NCBI RefSeq assembly: GCF_007679325.1
Contig: NZ_VEGI01000002.1
Coordinates: 124,001 to 188,000, forward strand
Direction: 5' to 3'
DNA: 64,000 bases
DNA from: Arthrobacter sp. U41
Lineage (GTDB): Bacteria; Actinomycetota; Actinomycetes; Actinomycetales; Micrococcaceae
Each line of letters starts with the position of its first letter. Position 1 is the stretch's first letter. The position numbers and the translations under genes are program-made. Below the pieces are notes generated by a model. That model did no database searches. It was not told the DNA's origin and worked only from the letters and a program-made list of their open reading frames with translations. Of this stretch, positions 45,198-53,698 are shown one piece after another.

Positions 45198-46859
45198 ATG
45201 GCTAGCCGCGCGGGCACTGTTGCCCAACCCCAAGACCTTGTCGACCTCACTGCGCTCCTTGATGCGTACTACGATGTTTCACCGGATCTGGGCGACCCCG
45301 GCCAACGGGTGGCCTTCGGGACGTCCGGGCACCGGGGCTCCAGCCTGAAAGCTTCCTTCAACGAACCCCACATCCTGGCCATCACGCAGGCGATCGTGGA
45401 GTACCGGGCAGGCCAGGGGATCACCGGTCCCCTCTACCTCGCCAAAGACACCCACGCCCTCAGCGAACCGGCCCAGAACTCCGCCCTCGAAGTCCTCGCA
45501 GCCAACGGCGTCAACGTGCTGATCGATGCCCGGCACGGCTACACCCCCACGCCGTCACTGAGCCACGCCATCCTGACGCACAACAACAACTCCCCCGCCG
45601 GGGCCCCGCAGGCCGACGGGATCGTGGTGACGCCGAGCCACAACCCGCCCGGAGACGGCGGCTTCAAATACAACCCGCCGCACGGCGGCCCCGCCGATTC
45701 CGACGCCACCGGGTGGATCGCCAATCGCGCCAACGAACTGCTGGAGAACGGACTGCGCGGGGTGAAGCGGATCCCCATCGCCGAGGCCCTCAGCTCCGAC
45801 ACCACGGGCAAGTTCGACTTCCTCAGCAGCTACGTGGACGATCTCCCCTCCGTCCTGGACCTCAATGCCATTCGCGAGGCCGGCGTCCGGATCGGCGCCG
45901 ACCCGATGGGCGGGGCGTCTGTGGACTATTGGGGCGAGATCGGCGAACGCCACCACCTGAACCTCACGGTGGTCAACCCCACCGTCGATCCGCAGTGGGC
46001 GTTCATGACGCTCGACTGGGACGAGAAGATCCGGATGGACTGCTCCTCCCCGTCCGCGATGGCCTCGCTGATCAACAGGATGTCTGTTGGTGCGGACGGG
46101 TCCGCAGCCTTCGACGTCGCCACCGGCAACGACGCCGACGCCGACCGTCACGGCATCGTGACGCCGGACGGCGGCCTGATGAACCCGAACCACTACCTCG
46201 CCGTCGCGATCGATTACCTGTACCGCCACCGGACCGGCTGGAACCCGCAGTCCGTGATCGGAAAGACCCTGGTTTCCTCCTCGATCATCGACCGTGTGGC
46301 CGAAAGCCTGGGCCGCAAGCTCGTTGAGGTCCCGGTTGGTTTCAAGTGGTTCGTCCCGGGGCTGCTCTCCGGCGAGGGCGCGTTCGGCGGCGAGGAATCC
46401 GCCGGCGCCTCCTTCAACAAGATGGACGGCAGCGTGTGGACCACCGACAAGGACGGCATCCTGCTGGCCCTGCTGGCCTCGGAGATCACGGCGGTAACAG
46501 GCAAGTCGCCGTCGCAGCTGTACAAGGGACTCACCGATCAGTTCGGCGATCCCGTCTATGCCCGGATCGACGCAGCGGCCACCCGCGAGCAGAAGGCGGC
46601 CCTCGGGAAGCTCTCACCCTCGGACGTGACCGCCACCGAACTCGCGGGCGAGACCATCACGGCCAAACTGACCGAAGCTCCGGGCAACGGGGCGGCAATC
46701 GGCGGACTCAAGGTGGTCACCGAGAACGCCTGGTTCGCGGCGCGCCCCTCCGGCACCGAGGACGTATACAAGATCTACGCCGAGTCCTTCAAGGGCGCCG
46801 AGCACCTCAAGCAGGTCCAGGCCGAGGCCAAGGCCCTGGTGGACGGGGTCATCTCCTAG
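45198..46859 (+). CDS. pgm: Phosphoglucomutase, alpha-D-glucose-phosphate specific
   Basis: Pgm interconverts glucose-1-P and glucose-6-P, linking glycolysis to glycogen and cell-wall sugar nucleotides. The 553-residue protein has the phosphoserine loop [12 protein letters not shown] (Ser147), the metal loop [10 protein letters not shown], the sugar-binding GEESAGASF and the phosphate-binding [24 protein letters not shown] near residue 41 is also conserved. The ATG at 45198 ([10 protein letters not shown]) gives the usual length; an ATG 36 bases upstream has no support. Confidence 0.96.
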   Translation: MASRAGTVAQPQDLVDLTALLDAYYDVSPDLGDPGQRVAFGTSGHRGSSLKASFNEPHILAITQAIVEYRAGQGITGPLYLAKDTHALSEPAQNSALEVLAANGVNVLIDARHGYTPTPSLSHAILTHNNNSPAGAPQADGIVVTPSHNPPGDGGFKYNPPHGGPADSDATGWIANRANELLENGLRGVKRIPIAEALSSDTTGKFDFLSSYVDDLPSVLDLNAIREAGVRIGADPMGGASVDYWGEIGERHHLNLTVVNPTVDPQWAFMTLDWDEKIRMDCSSPSAMASLINRMSVGADGSAAFDVATGNDADADRHGIVTPDGGLMNPNHYLAVAIDYLYRHRTGWNPQSVIGKTLVSSSIIDRVAESLGRKLVEVPVGFKWFVPGLLSGEGAFGGEESAGASFNKMDGSVWTTDKDGILLALLASEITAVTGKSPSQLYKGLTDQFGDPVYARIDAAATREQKAALGKLSPSDVTATELAGETITAKLTEAPGNGAAIGGLKVVTENAWFAARPSGTEDVYKIYAESFKGAEHLKQVQAEAKALVDGVIS

Positions 46860-46913
46860 CGGCCGCCCCTGAGCCGCTGCCCGGCGATGCCGCGCACCTG
46901 CGGCCCGGCGCGC

Positions 46914-48077
46914 TCAGGCTGGTTCTTCCTCGAAGCTGCCGGCGAGTACTGAGCGGTCGCGGCCCAGGGTCTTGGCGCGGTACAGCGCGGCGTCGGCGGA
47001 GGCGATCATCGCGTCAAGATCGACACGGCCGGGCGCGGTAGAAGCGATGCCGTAGCTGGATGTGGGCAGGCGCGGGATGACCGGCGACGCCGATTCCTGC
47101 AGCCGGGCGCTGATGTCCGAGGCGATCTGGCCGGCGCGCTCCTGCGTCACTCCGGGCAGGAGGATGATGAACTCCTCGCCGCCGTAGCGGCCCACGAGGT
47201 CGGTGGACCGCACGGTGGACGTGCAGGCCTCGGCGAACGCCTGCAGGGCGGCGTCGCCGGCGGAATGGCCGTACTCGTCATTGATGGATTTGAAGTGGTC
47301 CAGGTCCGCCAGGATCAGCGACGCCGTGGTCCTGGTCCTCGTGAGGCGGCGCAGTTCGTCCTCGGCGAGGTCAAGGAATGCCGCACGGTTCAAGAGCCCG
47401 GTCAGCCCGTCCACGGTAGCGCGGGCACGGAGGTCCTGGGTCTGCTGCTCATAGCTCAATTCGGCCATGGTGAAGGACGCCACCACCATGATCACTGCCG
47501 AGCAGACCGTTGCCGGGACGGAGCCGAAGAGGGTCAGAAAAACGGCCCCCTCCGGTCCATCAAGGACAAAGGCGGCCAGGCGGCCCAGGTAGAACGCCGC
47601 GAGGAACCCGGAGCCCAACGCCAATGTGCGGTGCACACGGGAGAAGTGCGGGTCCAGCAGGAACAATTCCCGGCAGGCGAGGCCAATCAGCAGGCCCATG
47701 AAACCCAGGTAGGCCGGCCCCCCGGACCACACGTTGGTGGCCGGCTGGTCCAGTGCCGACGCCACGGCGGTGATGGCGGGCCCGGCTGCCAGGTACCAGA
47801 AGGTGGGGGCCGTGGTCCGCAGGGAACGGGCCCCCGCCCAGATGCTGGACGCGCCCGCAACGAGGAGCACATTCCCCAGCGGATTGGCCCAGACCTGCTG
47901 CGGTCTCCCGTCCAGCAGGTACGCCGCATTGCCGGCCAGGAAAAACAGGAGCGCCAGGCACCACGAGCCGCTGTACGTGGAACGTGTCCGGCGGAACGTG
48001 ATGAAGTAAAAGAGCAGCAGCAGCGTCAGGTCAACCGCCGCCAAGGCGACACGCAAAGTTGAGGTGTCAAGCGTCAT
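46914..48077 (-). CDS. Membrane-bound diguanylate cyclase (GGDEF domain) with I-site
   Basis: The enzyme makes the second messenger cyclic di-GMP from two GTP. The 387-residue protein has about seven N-terminal transmembrane helices (about 8-205), a probable sensor, then a coiled linker and a GGDEF domain. The domain has DGLTGLLNR near 223, Asp-rich LADLDHFKSIND and the active-site GGEEF at 299-303. RSTD at 290-293 lies exactly five residues before GGEEF, the position of the product-inhibition I-site. No EAL domain is fused, so it should be a cyclase only. The ATG is at 48077. Confidence 0.93.
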   Translation of the reverse strand: MTLDTSTLRVALAAVDLTLLLLFYFITFRRTRSTYSGSWCLALLFFLAGNAAYLLDGRPQQVWANPLGNVLLVAGASSIWAGARSLRTTAPTFWYLAAGPAITAVASALDQPATNVWSGGPAYLGFMGLLIGLACRELFLLDPHFSRVHRTLALGSGFLAAFYLGRLAAFVLDGPEGAVFLTLFGSVPATVCSAVIMVVASFTMAELSYEQQTQDLRARATVDGLTGLLNRAAFLDLAEDELRRLTRTRTTASLILADLDHFKSINDEYGHSAGDAALQAFAEACTSTVRSTDLVGRYGGEEFIILLPGVTQERAGQIASDISARLQESASPVIPRLPTSSYGIASTAPGRVDLDAMIASADAALYRAKTLGRDRSVLAGSFEEEPA

Positions 48078-48099
48078 GTAGTGGCCCCCCGGTCCGCTC

Positions 48100-48117
48100 G
48101 CAATAGCCCGATATTGC
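48100..48117 (-). promoter_or_regulatory. Palindrome upstream of the diguanylate cyclase
   Basis: GCAATA and TATTGC flank a 6-nt spacer, 23 bases upstream of the cyclase start. It is a possible operator; the regulator is unknown. Confidence 0.3.
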
Positions 48118-48336
48118 GTCGACTATGCGCCGCAGATGACCCTAGTATTACACCCCGGCCGGATAAAGTGTGATCGCCGTCTCGGATGTGACTTGACGCG
48201 CCATGCGTCTCGGCCGGCACGGCCGCCACGCACCCCCGGGCGGGGCCAACGGCCCCTGTGGCAGGAGACGGAAGCGGACTAAACTGGAAGCGGCCCCGGA
48301 TGCGGCCTTGCGCTCAACCGCAGAATTGCGTCCCGA

Positions 48337-48372
48337 GTGCCTCCGGCCTGTCCCCCATGGTGCCGGAGGCAC
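48337..48372 (-). terminator. Hairpin terminator after the nitroreductase
   Basis: GTGCCTCCGGC (48337-48347) pairs perfectly with GCCGGAGGCAC (48362-48372) over a 14-nt loop. It lies about 75 bases past the nitroreductase stop. The right arm belongs to the first copy of the 28-bp repeat. Confidence 0.6.
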
Positions 48373-48443
48373 CTCCGCGTGATTGCAGTGCCGGAGGCAC
48401 CTCCGCGTGATGAGAGTGCCGCAGGCAGCTCCGCGTGAACACA
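48360..48443. repeat. Three tandem 28-bp repeats
   Basis: Copies at 48360-48387, 48388-48415 and 48416-48443 share GTGCCGGAGGCACCTCCGCGTGA. The first two differ only in their last few bases; the third has two substitutions in the shared part. Each unit starts with a GTGCC-to-GGCAC palindrome, so any copy can pair with the left terminator arm or fold on its own. Confidence 0.9.
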
Positions 48444-48447
48444 CATG

Positions 48448-49053
48448 TCAGACGGTGCGGACAACGTCCTCATAAGCGAACTTTGGCTTGGCCTCGCCCC
48501 AGGCATCGGCCGCGGGCTGCCCGATGTTGACCACCAGGAAGCTCCGCTGGCCGCCGTCGGGGAAAAAGGCCTGGTCGATCGCGGTGAAGTCCGCGCCCGT
48601 CATCGGTCCGGCGGACAGGCCCAGGGAGCGGACGGCGAGGATGAAGTAGCCGGCCTGCAGGTGGGCGTTGTTGTTGCCGGTGGCCGCGGCGAGGTCCGGG
48701 TCGGCGTCGTACATGGCTTTGGGTGCGTTGTAGCCGGGAAGGAAAGTGTCCCACTGTTCCTGCCAGGACGTGTCGTAGCTGAGGATGGCGACGAGCGGCG
48801 CCGCCTCGGTCTTGGCGCGGTTGCCGTTGGCGAGGGTGCCCACCAGGGTGGCGCGGGCTTCCGCGGACCGGACGTAGGTCACGCGCAGCGGCTGCGAATT
48901 GAATGCGGTGGGGCCGAACTTGGTGAGCTCGTAGATGGCCCGGGCCTGGCCGTCGGTGACGTCGCCGGTGAAGGTGTTGGGGGTGCGGGCCCCGGCAAAG
49001 ATGGCGTCTACTGCGGCGGCGTCGATTACTGCTTCGTCATGGGCGATGGTCAT
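48448..49053 (-). CDS. Nitroreductase-family oxidoreductase, RutE-like
   Basis: This 201-residue FMN-dependent oxidoreductase has the fold and segments of RutE, the malonic-semialdehyde reductase of the pyrimidine-degrading Rut pathway: ARTPNTFTGDVTD, YELTKFGPTAFNSQPLRV, AHLQAGYFILAVRSLGLSAGPMTG and LLVNIG-like LVVNIGQPAADA. The ATG at 49053 has an AAAGGGA site; the longer frame is unlikely. It is divergent from a UraA-type permease gene, which fits uracil use, but no rutA, B, C or D is visible. The substrate is thus inference; a general nitroreductase is the alternative. Confidence 0.8.
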   Translation of the reverse strand: MTIAHDEAVIDAAAVDAIFAGARTPNTFTGDVTDGQARAIYELTKFGPTAFNSQPLRVTYVRSAEARATLVGTLANGNRAKTEAAPLVAILSYDTSWQEQWDTFLPGYNAPKAMYDADPDLAAATGNNNAHLQAGYFILAVRSLGLSAGPMTGADFTAIDQAFFPDGGQRSFLVVNIGQPAADAWGEAKPKFAYEDVVRTV

Positions 49054-49265
49054 GAGCGTCCCTTTCGCTGGGGTGCCCGCCGGCGGGCGGCCACTGGTCT
49101 CTGTCAATAGTTGCAACTTCAAGTTCTGCCTCCCGCTTCCCGAAGTTCCCCGTGACGTCCGGCACAGCAGCGCCGGCGGCGAAGCATGCCGGAAACACCG
49201 TCGCGGTAATGTTGCTCCGGAAGATTCCTTCCCGCCCGCCAAAATTTTCTCTGAAAGGCCCGGCA

Positions 49266-50603
49266 ATGAGCATGCTCGGTACCAAATGGAAGCTGCACGG
49301 CAACGGCAAGTCCATCCGCCCCGGCGAAGTCGTGAAGCCGGATGAGCGCCTTGCCTGGCCACTGACGCTTGGCGTCGGGATGCAGCACGTGGTCGCCATG
49401 TTCGGCGCCACCTTCCTGGTCCCGATCATCACGGGCATGCCGCCGGCCACCACCCTGTTCTTTTCGGGCATCGGCACCCTCCTGTTCCTGGTCATCACCA
49501 AGGGCCAGGTGCCGAGCTACCTCGGGTCCAGCTTCGCGTTCATCGCGCCGATCATGGCCTCGCAGCAGCAGTACGGCGTCGCGGGAGCGCTCGGCGGCGT
49601 GGTGCTGGCCGGCGTCGGTCTGGCAGTCATCGGCGCGATCGTGCAGAAATTCGGTGCCGGCTGGATCAACCGCCTGATGCCTCCGATCGTCACCGGCGCC
49701 ATCGTGGGCCTGATCGGCCTCAACCTGGCCCCGGCGGCGAAGAACAACTTCGACGCCGCCCCGGTGACGGCCCTCATCACCCTCGCCACGATCATTGTGG
49801 TCAGTGTCTTCTTCCGCGGCATCCTGGGCCGGTTGAGCATCCTGGTCGGTGTGGTGGTGGGCTACCTCGTGGCGATGATCCGCGGCGAAGTGGACTTCTC
49901 CAAGATGGACTCCGCCGCCTGGGTGGGGCTGCCGTTCTTCCAGACCCCCGAGTTCCACCTCGGCGTCGTGGGCCTGTTCGTTCCGGTGGTGCTGGTGCTC
50001 GTAGCGGAGAACATCGGCCACGTGAAGTCCGTGTCCGCGATGACAGGCCAAAACCTCGACGGCGTCTCCGGGCGGGCACTGATGGCCGACGGTGCCGCCA
50101 CCGTGCTTGCCGGCATGGGCGGCGGCTCCGGCACCACCACCTACGCGGAAAACATCGGCGTGATGGCCGCCACCAAGGTCTATTCGACGGCGGCCTACTG
50201 GGTGGCCGGCCTCTTCGCCATTGTGCTGAGCTTCTCGCCGAAGTTCGGCGAACTCATCGCCACCGTCCCGGCCGGCGTGCTGGGCGGCGCGGCAACGATG
50301 CTCTACGGCATGATCGGCGTCCTGGGCGTCAAGATCTGGGTGCAGGCCAAGGTGAACTTCTCCAACCCGATCAACCTGACCACGGCCGCCGTCGCACTGA
50401 TCGTCGGCATTGCCGACTACACCTGGACAATCGGCGACCTGGTGTTCACCGGCATCGCCCTGGGCTCCGCGGCGGCGCTGGTGATCTACCACGGCATGAC
50501 GGCGATCGCGAAGGTCCGCGGCACCGTCGCCGAACCTGAGACCGAAGGCGCCGTGGCCGCTGCCACGGCTGCCGTGAAGCGCACGCCGAAAAAGCGCCGC
50601 TAA
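49266..50603 (+). CDS. uraA: Uracil/xanthine permease, NCS2 family (UraA-like)
   Basis: This NCS2 nucleobase:proton symporter has 445 residues and about 14 helices. LGVGMQHVVAMFGATFLVPII (trimmed) opens the first helix, and VPVVLVLVAENIGHVKSVSAM carries the conserved Glu of the substrate site. GGGSGTTTYAENIGVMAATKV is a further family segment. The ATG at 49266 has GAAAGG upstream; the longer frame overlaps the divergent leader. It is divergent from the RutE-like gene over about 210 bases, suggesting joint control of pyrimidine uptake and use. Uracil rather than xanthine is inferred from the resemblance to UraA. Confidence 0.9.
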   Translation: MSMLGTKWKLHGNGKSIRPGEVVKPDERLAWPLTLGVGMQHVVAMFGATFLVPIITGMPPATTLFFSGIGTLLFLVITKGQVPSYLGSSFAFIAPIMASQQQYGVAGALGGVVLAGVGLAVIGAIVQKFGAGWINRLMPPIVTGAIVGLIGLNLAPAAKNNFDAAPVTALITLATIIVVSVFFRGILGRLSILVGVVVGYLVAMIRGEVDFSKMDSAAWVGLPFFQTPEFHLGVVGLFVPVVLVLVAENIGHVKSVSAMTGQNLDGVSGRALMADGAATVLAGMGGGSGTTTYAENIGVMAATKVYSTAAYWVAGLFAIVLSFSPKFGELIATVPAGVLGGAATMLYGMIGVLGVKIWVQAKVNFSNPINLTTAAVALIVGIADYTWTIGDLVFTGIALGSAAALVIYHGMTAIAKVRGTVAEPETEGAVAAATAAVKRTPKKRR

Positions 50604-50663
50604 GCCCTCTGGCCCCAGCCCTGGAAGCCACCGGGGCCCGAAGGGACTGCGCCGCAGCCGAAA

Positions 50664-50705
50664 GGCCGGGACCCGGACACCCACGTGGGTGTCCGGCTCC
50701 CGGCC
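50664..50705. terminator. Bidirectional hairpin terminator
   Basis: A 19-nt arm (50664-50682) pairs with 50687-50705 with one mismatch and an ACGT loop. It lies midway between the convergent uraA and acidic-protein genes and can serve both. Confidence 0.85.
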
Positions 50706-50727
50706 TTCGCTGTGAGGGGCAGTGGCT

Positions 50728-51243
50728 TTAGCCGGCGTCGAAGGTTTCCTCGGCGTCGTCGTCCTTGGGAGCCTGGTCTTCTGGCAGGTCCGTTCCCGAT
50801 CCGTCCGGCAGCCCGGCCGCATCCTGTCCCGGCTCGGAGGAGAAGGGCCGCCCGGCGTCGGGCTCCTCGGTGTTGGATGTGTCCATCTCTGCCTCCGAGG
50901 ACGGCATGACTGCCTCGGAGTTCTCCGAGGCGTCGGCGTCGTAGCCGGGGGTTGTGCTGGCGTTTTCCGAACTCATTTGTTCCTCCGTTCCTCCGAAGCG
51001 TCCCGCTCCGGGTTCTCCTGCACTGTCCTGGTCTTCGGCGCCGAACTGGCTTAGGTCGGGGGCGCCGGCCGGGTACGTTTCCCCGTCCGGGCTGTCCTGG
51101 CTGAGCCCTGCCGCGTCGAATGCTTCTTCTTCCCGGGGCTGGGCGAACTTCCTGGTGTCCCCGCCGGGCAGCTCCTGCTCCGCCGTGGGCGTTCCGTAGC
51201 CGCCGGCTTCCTCGATCGGGTCCTGCTGGTTGTCCTGGGTCAT
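50728..51243 (-). CDS. Highly acidic, probably disordered protein
   Basis: The 171-residue protein is dominated by Glu, Asp, Gly, Ser and Pro, with almost no hydrophobic core, so it is likely intrinsically disordered. It starts MTQDNQQDPIEEAGGYGTP and contains repeated EDQD, SENASTTP and TEEPDAGRP-like units. The ATG at 51243 has a strong GGAGG site, supporting expression. It lies about 60 bases after the SDR gene on the same strand. I do not recognise a family. The context (SDR with a stress-type N-terminus) suggests a stress-related role, which is inference. Confidence 0.7.
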   Translation of the reverse strand: MTQDNQQDPIEEAGGYGTPTAEQELPGGDTRKFAQPREEEAFDAAGLSQDSPDGETYPAGAPDLSQFGAEDQDSAGEPGAGRFGGTEEQMSSENASTTPGYDADASENSEAVMPSSEAEMDTSNTEEPDAGRPFSSEPGQDAAGLPDGSGTDLPEDQAPKDDDAEETFDAG

Positions 51244-51304
51244 GCCGTTCCTCCAATACTGGAATGTTGAACTGCGTGGATTATTGCTGGAAATTTTTGA
51301 CCGT

Positions 51305-52201
51305 TCAGAGGCCTTTGCCGCCCGTGACAGGCAGGACCGCGCCGGAGATGTAAGAGCCGTGGTCGGAGGCCAGGAGCACGTAGGCCGCTGCGAGTTCCGC
51401 CGGCTGCCCGGCGCGCTGCAGCGGGGTGTCCTGGCCGAAGGACGGCAGCTTGTCCGGCCACTCGGTTGCCGGGATCAGGGGCGTCCAGATGGGGCCCGGG
51501 GCCACGGCGTTGACGCGTATGCCCTTCGGCCCGAGCTCTTGGGCCAGGGCTTTGGTGAAAGCAACCTGCGCGGCTTTGGTCATGGCGTAGTCGATAAGTT
51601 CAGGCGAGGGGTTGAACGCCTGGATCGACGCCGTCGTGATGATCGACGCGCCGGCCTTCAGGTGCGGCACCGCCGCCCGCGCGGTCCACAACAGCGAGTA
51701 GAGGTTGGTCTGGAAGACGCGGTCGAACTCCTCGGTGGGGAGGGACTCGAAGCTGTCGCGGTTCTTCTGGTACGCGGCGTTCAGTACAACGACGTCCAGC
51801 CGGCCGAATTCAGCGAGCGCGTCATCCACGATCCGGGTGGCGAAGGCCTCGCTGCGGCCGTCTCCGGCGATCAGCAGCGCCCGCCGGCCGGCTTTGCGGA
51901 TCCATGCGGCGGTGTCCTGCGCGTCCGCTTCCTCCTCCGGCAGGTAGGAAATAGCGACGTCGGCGCCCTCCCGTGCGAAGGCAATGGCCACCGCTTTCCC
52001 GATCCCGGAATCGCCGCCCGTGATCAGCGCGGCTTTGCCGTCGAGTGCGCCGCTGCCCTGGTAGCTCTCCTCGCCGTGGTCCGGTTTGGGTTCCATGGGC
52101 GCAGTGAGGCCCGGCTGTTCCTGCACCTGCTCCGGGAAGGAGCCGGAGTAGTAGCCGCCCCGGGGATCGCGCGGCTGGTCCTGCTGTTTTGAATCACTCA
52201 T
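51305..52201 (-). CDS. Short-chain dehydrogenase/reductase with N-terminal extension
   Basis: This 298-residue SDR is of the YghA/YhdF subgroup. The NAD(P) motif TGGDSGIG is at 61-68 and NAAY at 141-144. The catalytic Ser192, Tyr205 and Lys209 are in the TTASIQAF and YAMTKA segments. The 50-residue polar N-terminal tail (PKPDHGEESYQGSG) is typical of this group, which includes general-stress proteins of Bacillus. The substrate is unknown. The ATG at 52201 has AGGTGG at the right distance. It is divergent from the DUF6328 gene over about 210 bases and upstream of the acidic protein gene. Confidence 0.9.
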   Translation of the reverse strand: MSDSKQQDQPRDPRGGYYSGSFPEQVQEQPGLTAPMEPKPDHGEESYQGSGALDGKAALITGGDSGIGKAVAIAFAREGADVAISYLPEEEADAQDTAAWIRKAGRRALLIAGDGRSEAFATRIVDDALAEFGRLDVVVLNAAYQKNRDSFESLPTEEFDRVFQTNLYSLLWTARAAVPHLKAGASIITTASIQAFNPSPELIDYAMTKAAQVAFTKALAQELGPKGIRVNAVAPGPIWTPLIPATEWPDKLPSFGQDTPLQRAGQPAELAAAYVLLASDHGSYISGAVLPVTGGKGL

Positions 52202-52415
52202 AGTCCACCTACCCAACGTGTCGGTTTTCCAGAGGCCGTTTCTGCAGGTCGCGGGCGAGGGCCCGGACCTGCGATGCGGCCCGACGGAGTAAACAATTAC
52301 ACCCTACCCGGGGATTCATCAGCAACCTTAGTATCGGCTTGAATTTCGTAACGCTCAAGCCTAGGTTGAAGTTGACTGCCACCGCAGCCCGGCCATCATT
52401 CACGTGGAGGCACAA

Positions 52416-52952
52416 GTGTCCGATTTAGAGCCGGAGTCCGCTCCGAACGAGTCCGCCGCGGGCCGAACGAGGGTGCCCGCCCAGGACGAACGCAACGAAT
52501 CCGCCATCGAGAAACTGGACCGCAACTGGATGGAGCTGTTGCAGGAACTGCGGGTGCTGCAGACCGGCGTGCAGATCCTGGCAGGGTTCCTGCTGACCCT
52601 GCCGTTCCAGTCGAGGTTTGAGACGCTGGACGATTACCAGACCACGCTCTACCTCGCCAATGTGGCACTGGCTGCACTGACCACGGCCCTGATCCTGCTG
52701 CCTGTGAGTGTGCACCGCCGCCTGTTCCGGCTGCACCTCCGTGCGGCCCTGGTGTCCAGCGCGGACAGGATCGCCAAGGTGGCCCTGGCCTGCGTCGGGC
52801 TCCTCAGCGTGGGCACGTCGTCGCTGGTATTCGACGTCACGGCGGGCCGGGCGGCAGGGCTGTGGGCCGGTGGAGTGCTGCTGGTTGTGCTGATTGTCCT
52901 GCTGGTCTATGTGCCGAGCAGGCTGCGCCGGCAGGCTGAAAAGGAGAACTGA
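52416..52952 (+). CDS. DUF6328 membrane protein
   Basis: The 178-residue protein has a soluble acidic N-terminus (1-40), then the DUF6328 signature ERNESAIEKLDRNWMELLQE and LRVLQTGVQILAGFLLTLPF, and four transmembrane helices (about 53-70, 85-105, 115-135 and 143-165). The function is unknown. GTG 52416 is chosen because GGAGG sits 5 bases before it; a GTG 12 bases upstream is less likely. The DUF6766 gene starts 2 bases after its stop, so the pair is translationally coupled and probably works together in the membrane. Confidence 0.85.
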   Translation: MSDLEPESAPNESAAGRTRVPAQDERNESAIEKLDRNWMELLQELRVLQTGVQILAGFLLTLPFQSRFETLDDYQTTLYLANVALAALTTALILLPVSVHRRLFRLHLRAALVSSADRIAKVALACVGLLSVGTSSLVFDVTAGRAAGLWAGGVLLVVLIVLLVYVPSRLRRQAEKEN

Positions 52953-52953
52953 G

Positions 52954-53664
52954 GTGACCAAAGCGGCAGGCCTTCACGGCGGCACAGGGCCGCGGCGGAC
53001 CGTGCGGGACTGGACGAAGGACCACGGCCTGCTGCTGGCCAATATCGCCCTGTTCGTGGTGTTCTTCGGCGGCATGGTGGTCAGCGGAGCGGCCGAATAC
53101 AGCGAGGACCAGCGGGCGCACGGCGAACCGGCCGTGACACTGCTGGGCTACCTGGGCACCGGCGCGTTCCTCGAGGCGACCTTTGAGAACTGGGAATCCG
53201 AGTTCCTGCAGATGGGCATGTACGTCATCCTGACGGTTTTCCTCTTCCAGAAGGGTTCCTCGGAGTCCAAGCCGGTGGGCCGGGAGGCCCCGCAGGATGA
53301 GGATCCCCGGGACGCGGACCTCAAGGCAGCCACCCCGTGGCCCGTCCGGCGCGGAGGCTGGGTCCTCAAGCTGTATGAACACTCGCTGTCAGTCATGTTC
53401 CTGCTGCTGTTCCTGGCCTCTTTCGCCCTCCATGCCGTGGGCGGCGCGGAGGAGTACAGCTCAGAGCAGCAAAGTCACGGAGAAGCGCCCGTGACGGTAT
53501 TTGAGTACGTGGCAACCAGCCGTTTCTGGTTTGAGTCGTTCCAGAACTGGCAAAGTGAGTTTCTGGCCGTCGCCGTTCTGGTGGGCGCCTCGGTATACCT
53601 CCGCGAGCGTGGCTCCCCGGAATCCAAACCGGTCGCGGAGCCGCACTATGAGACGGGTGCCTGA
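52954..53664 (+). CDS. DUF6766 membrane protein with internal duplication
   Basis: The 236-residue protein consists of two similar halves (about 20-110 and 135-230). Each has a transmembrane helix, then a GxxEYSxxQ...HGE motif (GAAEYSEDQRAHGEP and GAEEYSSEQQSHGEA). Each then has a F(E/Q)NW(E/Q)SEFL segment and a second helix, ending in SESKPV or PESKPV. This is a clear intragenic duplication giving four helices. The family role is unknown. The GTG at 52954 has AAGGAG upstream. It is coupled to DUF6328. Confidence 0.85.
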   Translation: MTKAAGLHGGTGPRRTVRDWTKDHGLLLANIALFVVFFGGMVVSGAAEYSEDQRAHGEPAVTLLGYLGTGAFLEATFENWESEFLQMGMYVILTVFLFQKGSSESKPVGREAPQDEDPRDADLKAATPWPVRRGGWVLKLYEHSLSVMFLLLFLASFALHAVGGAEEYSSEQQSHGEAPVTVFEYVATSRFWFESFQNWQSEFLAVAVLVGASVYLRERGSPESKPVAEPHYETGA

Positions 53665-53698
53665 AAGACGGTCGCCTAAGCCGCCGGAGCCTGGGGGC

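Larger units (their letters stand above)
48078..48447. other. Divergent-side intergenic region with palindrome, terminator and repeats
   Basis: The 370 bases between the diguanylate cyclase start and the nitroreductase stop hold the cyclase leader (palindrome at 48100-48117), the nitroreductase terminator hairpin (48337-48372) and a triple 28-bp repeat (48360-48443). Between about 48150 and 48330 I see no gene or structured element. A 99-codon minus-strand frame runs through the repeats but has no support. Confidence 0.6.

Noticed and set aside
48360-48443. CRISPR array
   Set aside because: The 28-bp repeats are directly adjacent with no unique spacers, only three copies exist, and there are no cas genes.
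52285-52330. SigB/SigF-type promoter for the SDR gene (GGTTGC ... GGGTAG on the minus strand)
   Set aside because: The -10-like GGGTAG is good but the spacing of 12 bases is too short for that class. Not strong enough to list as a feature.
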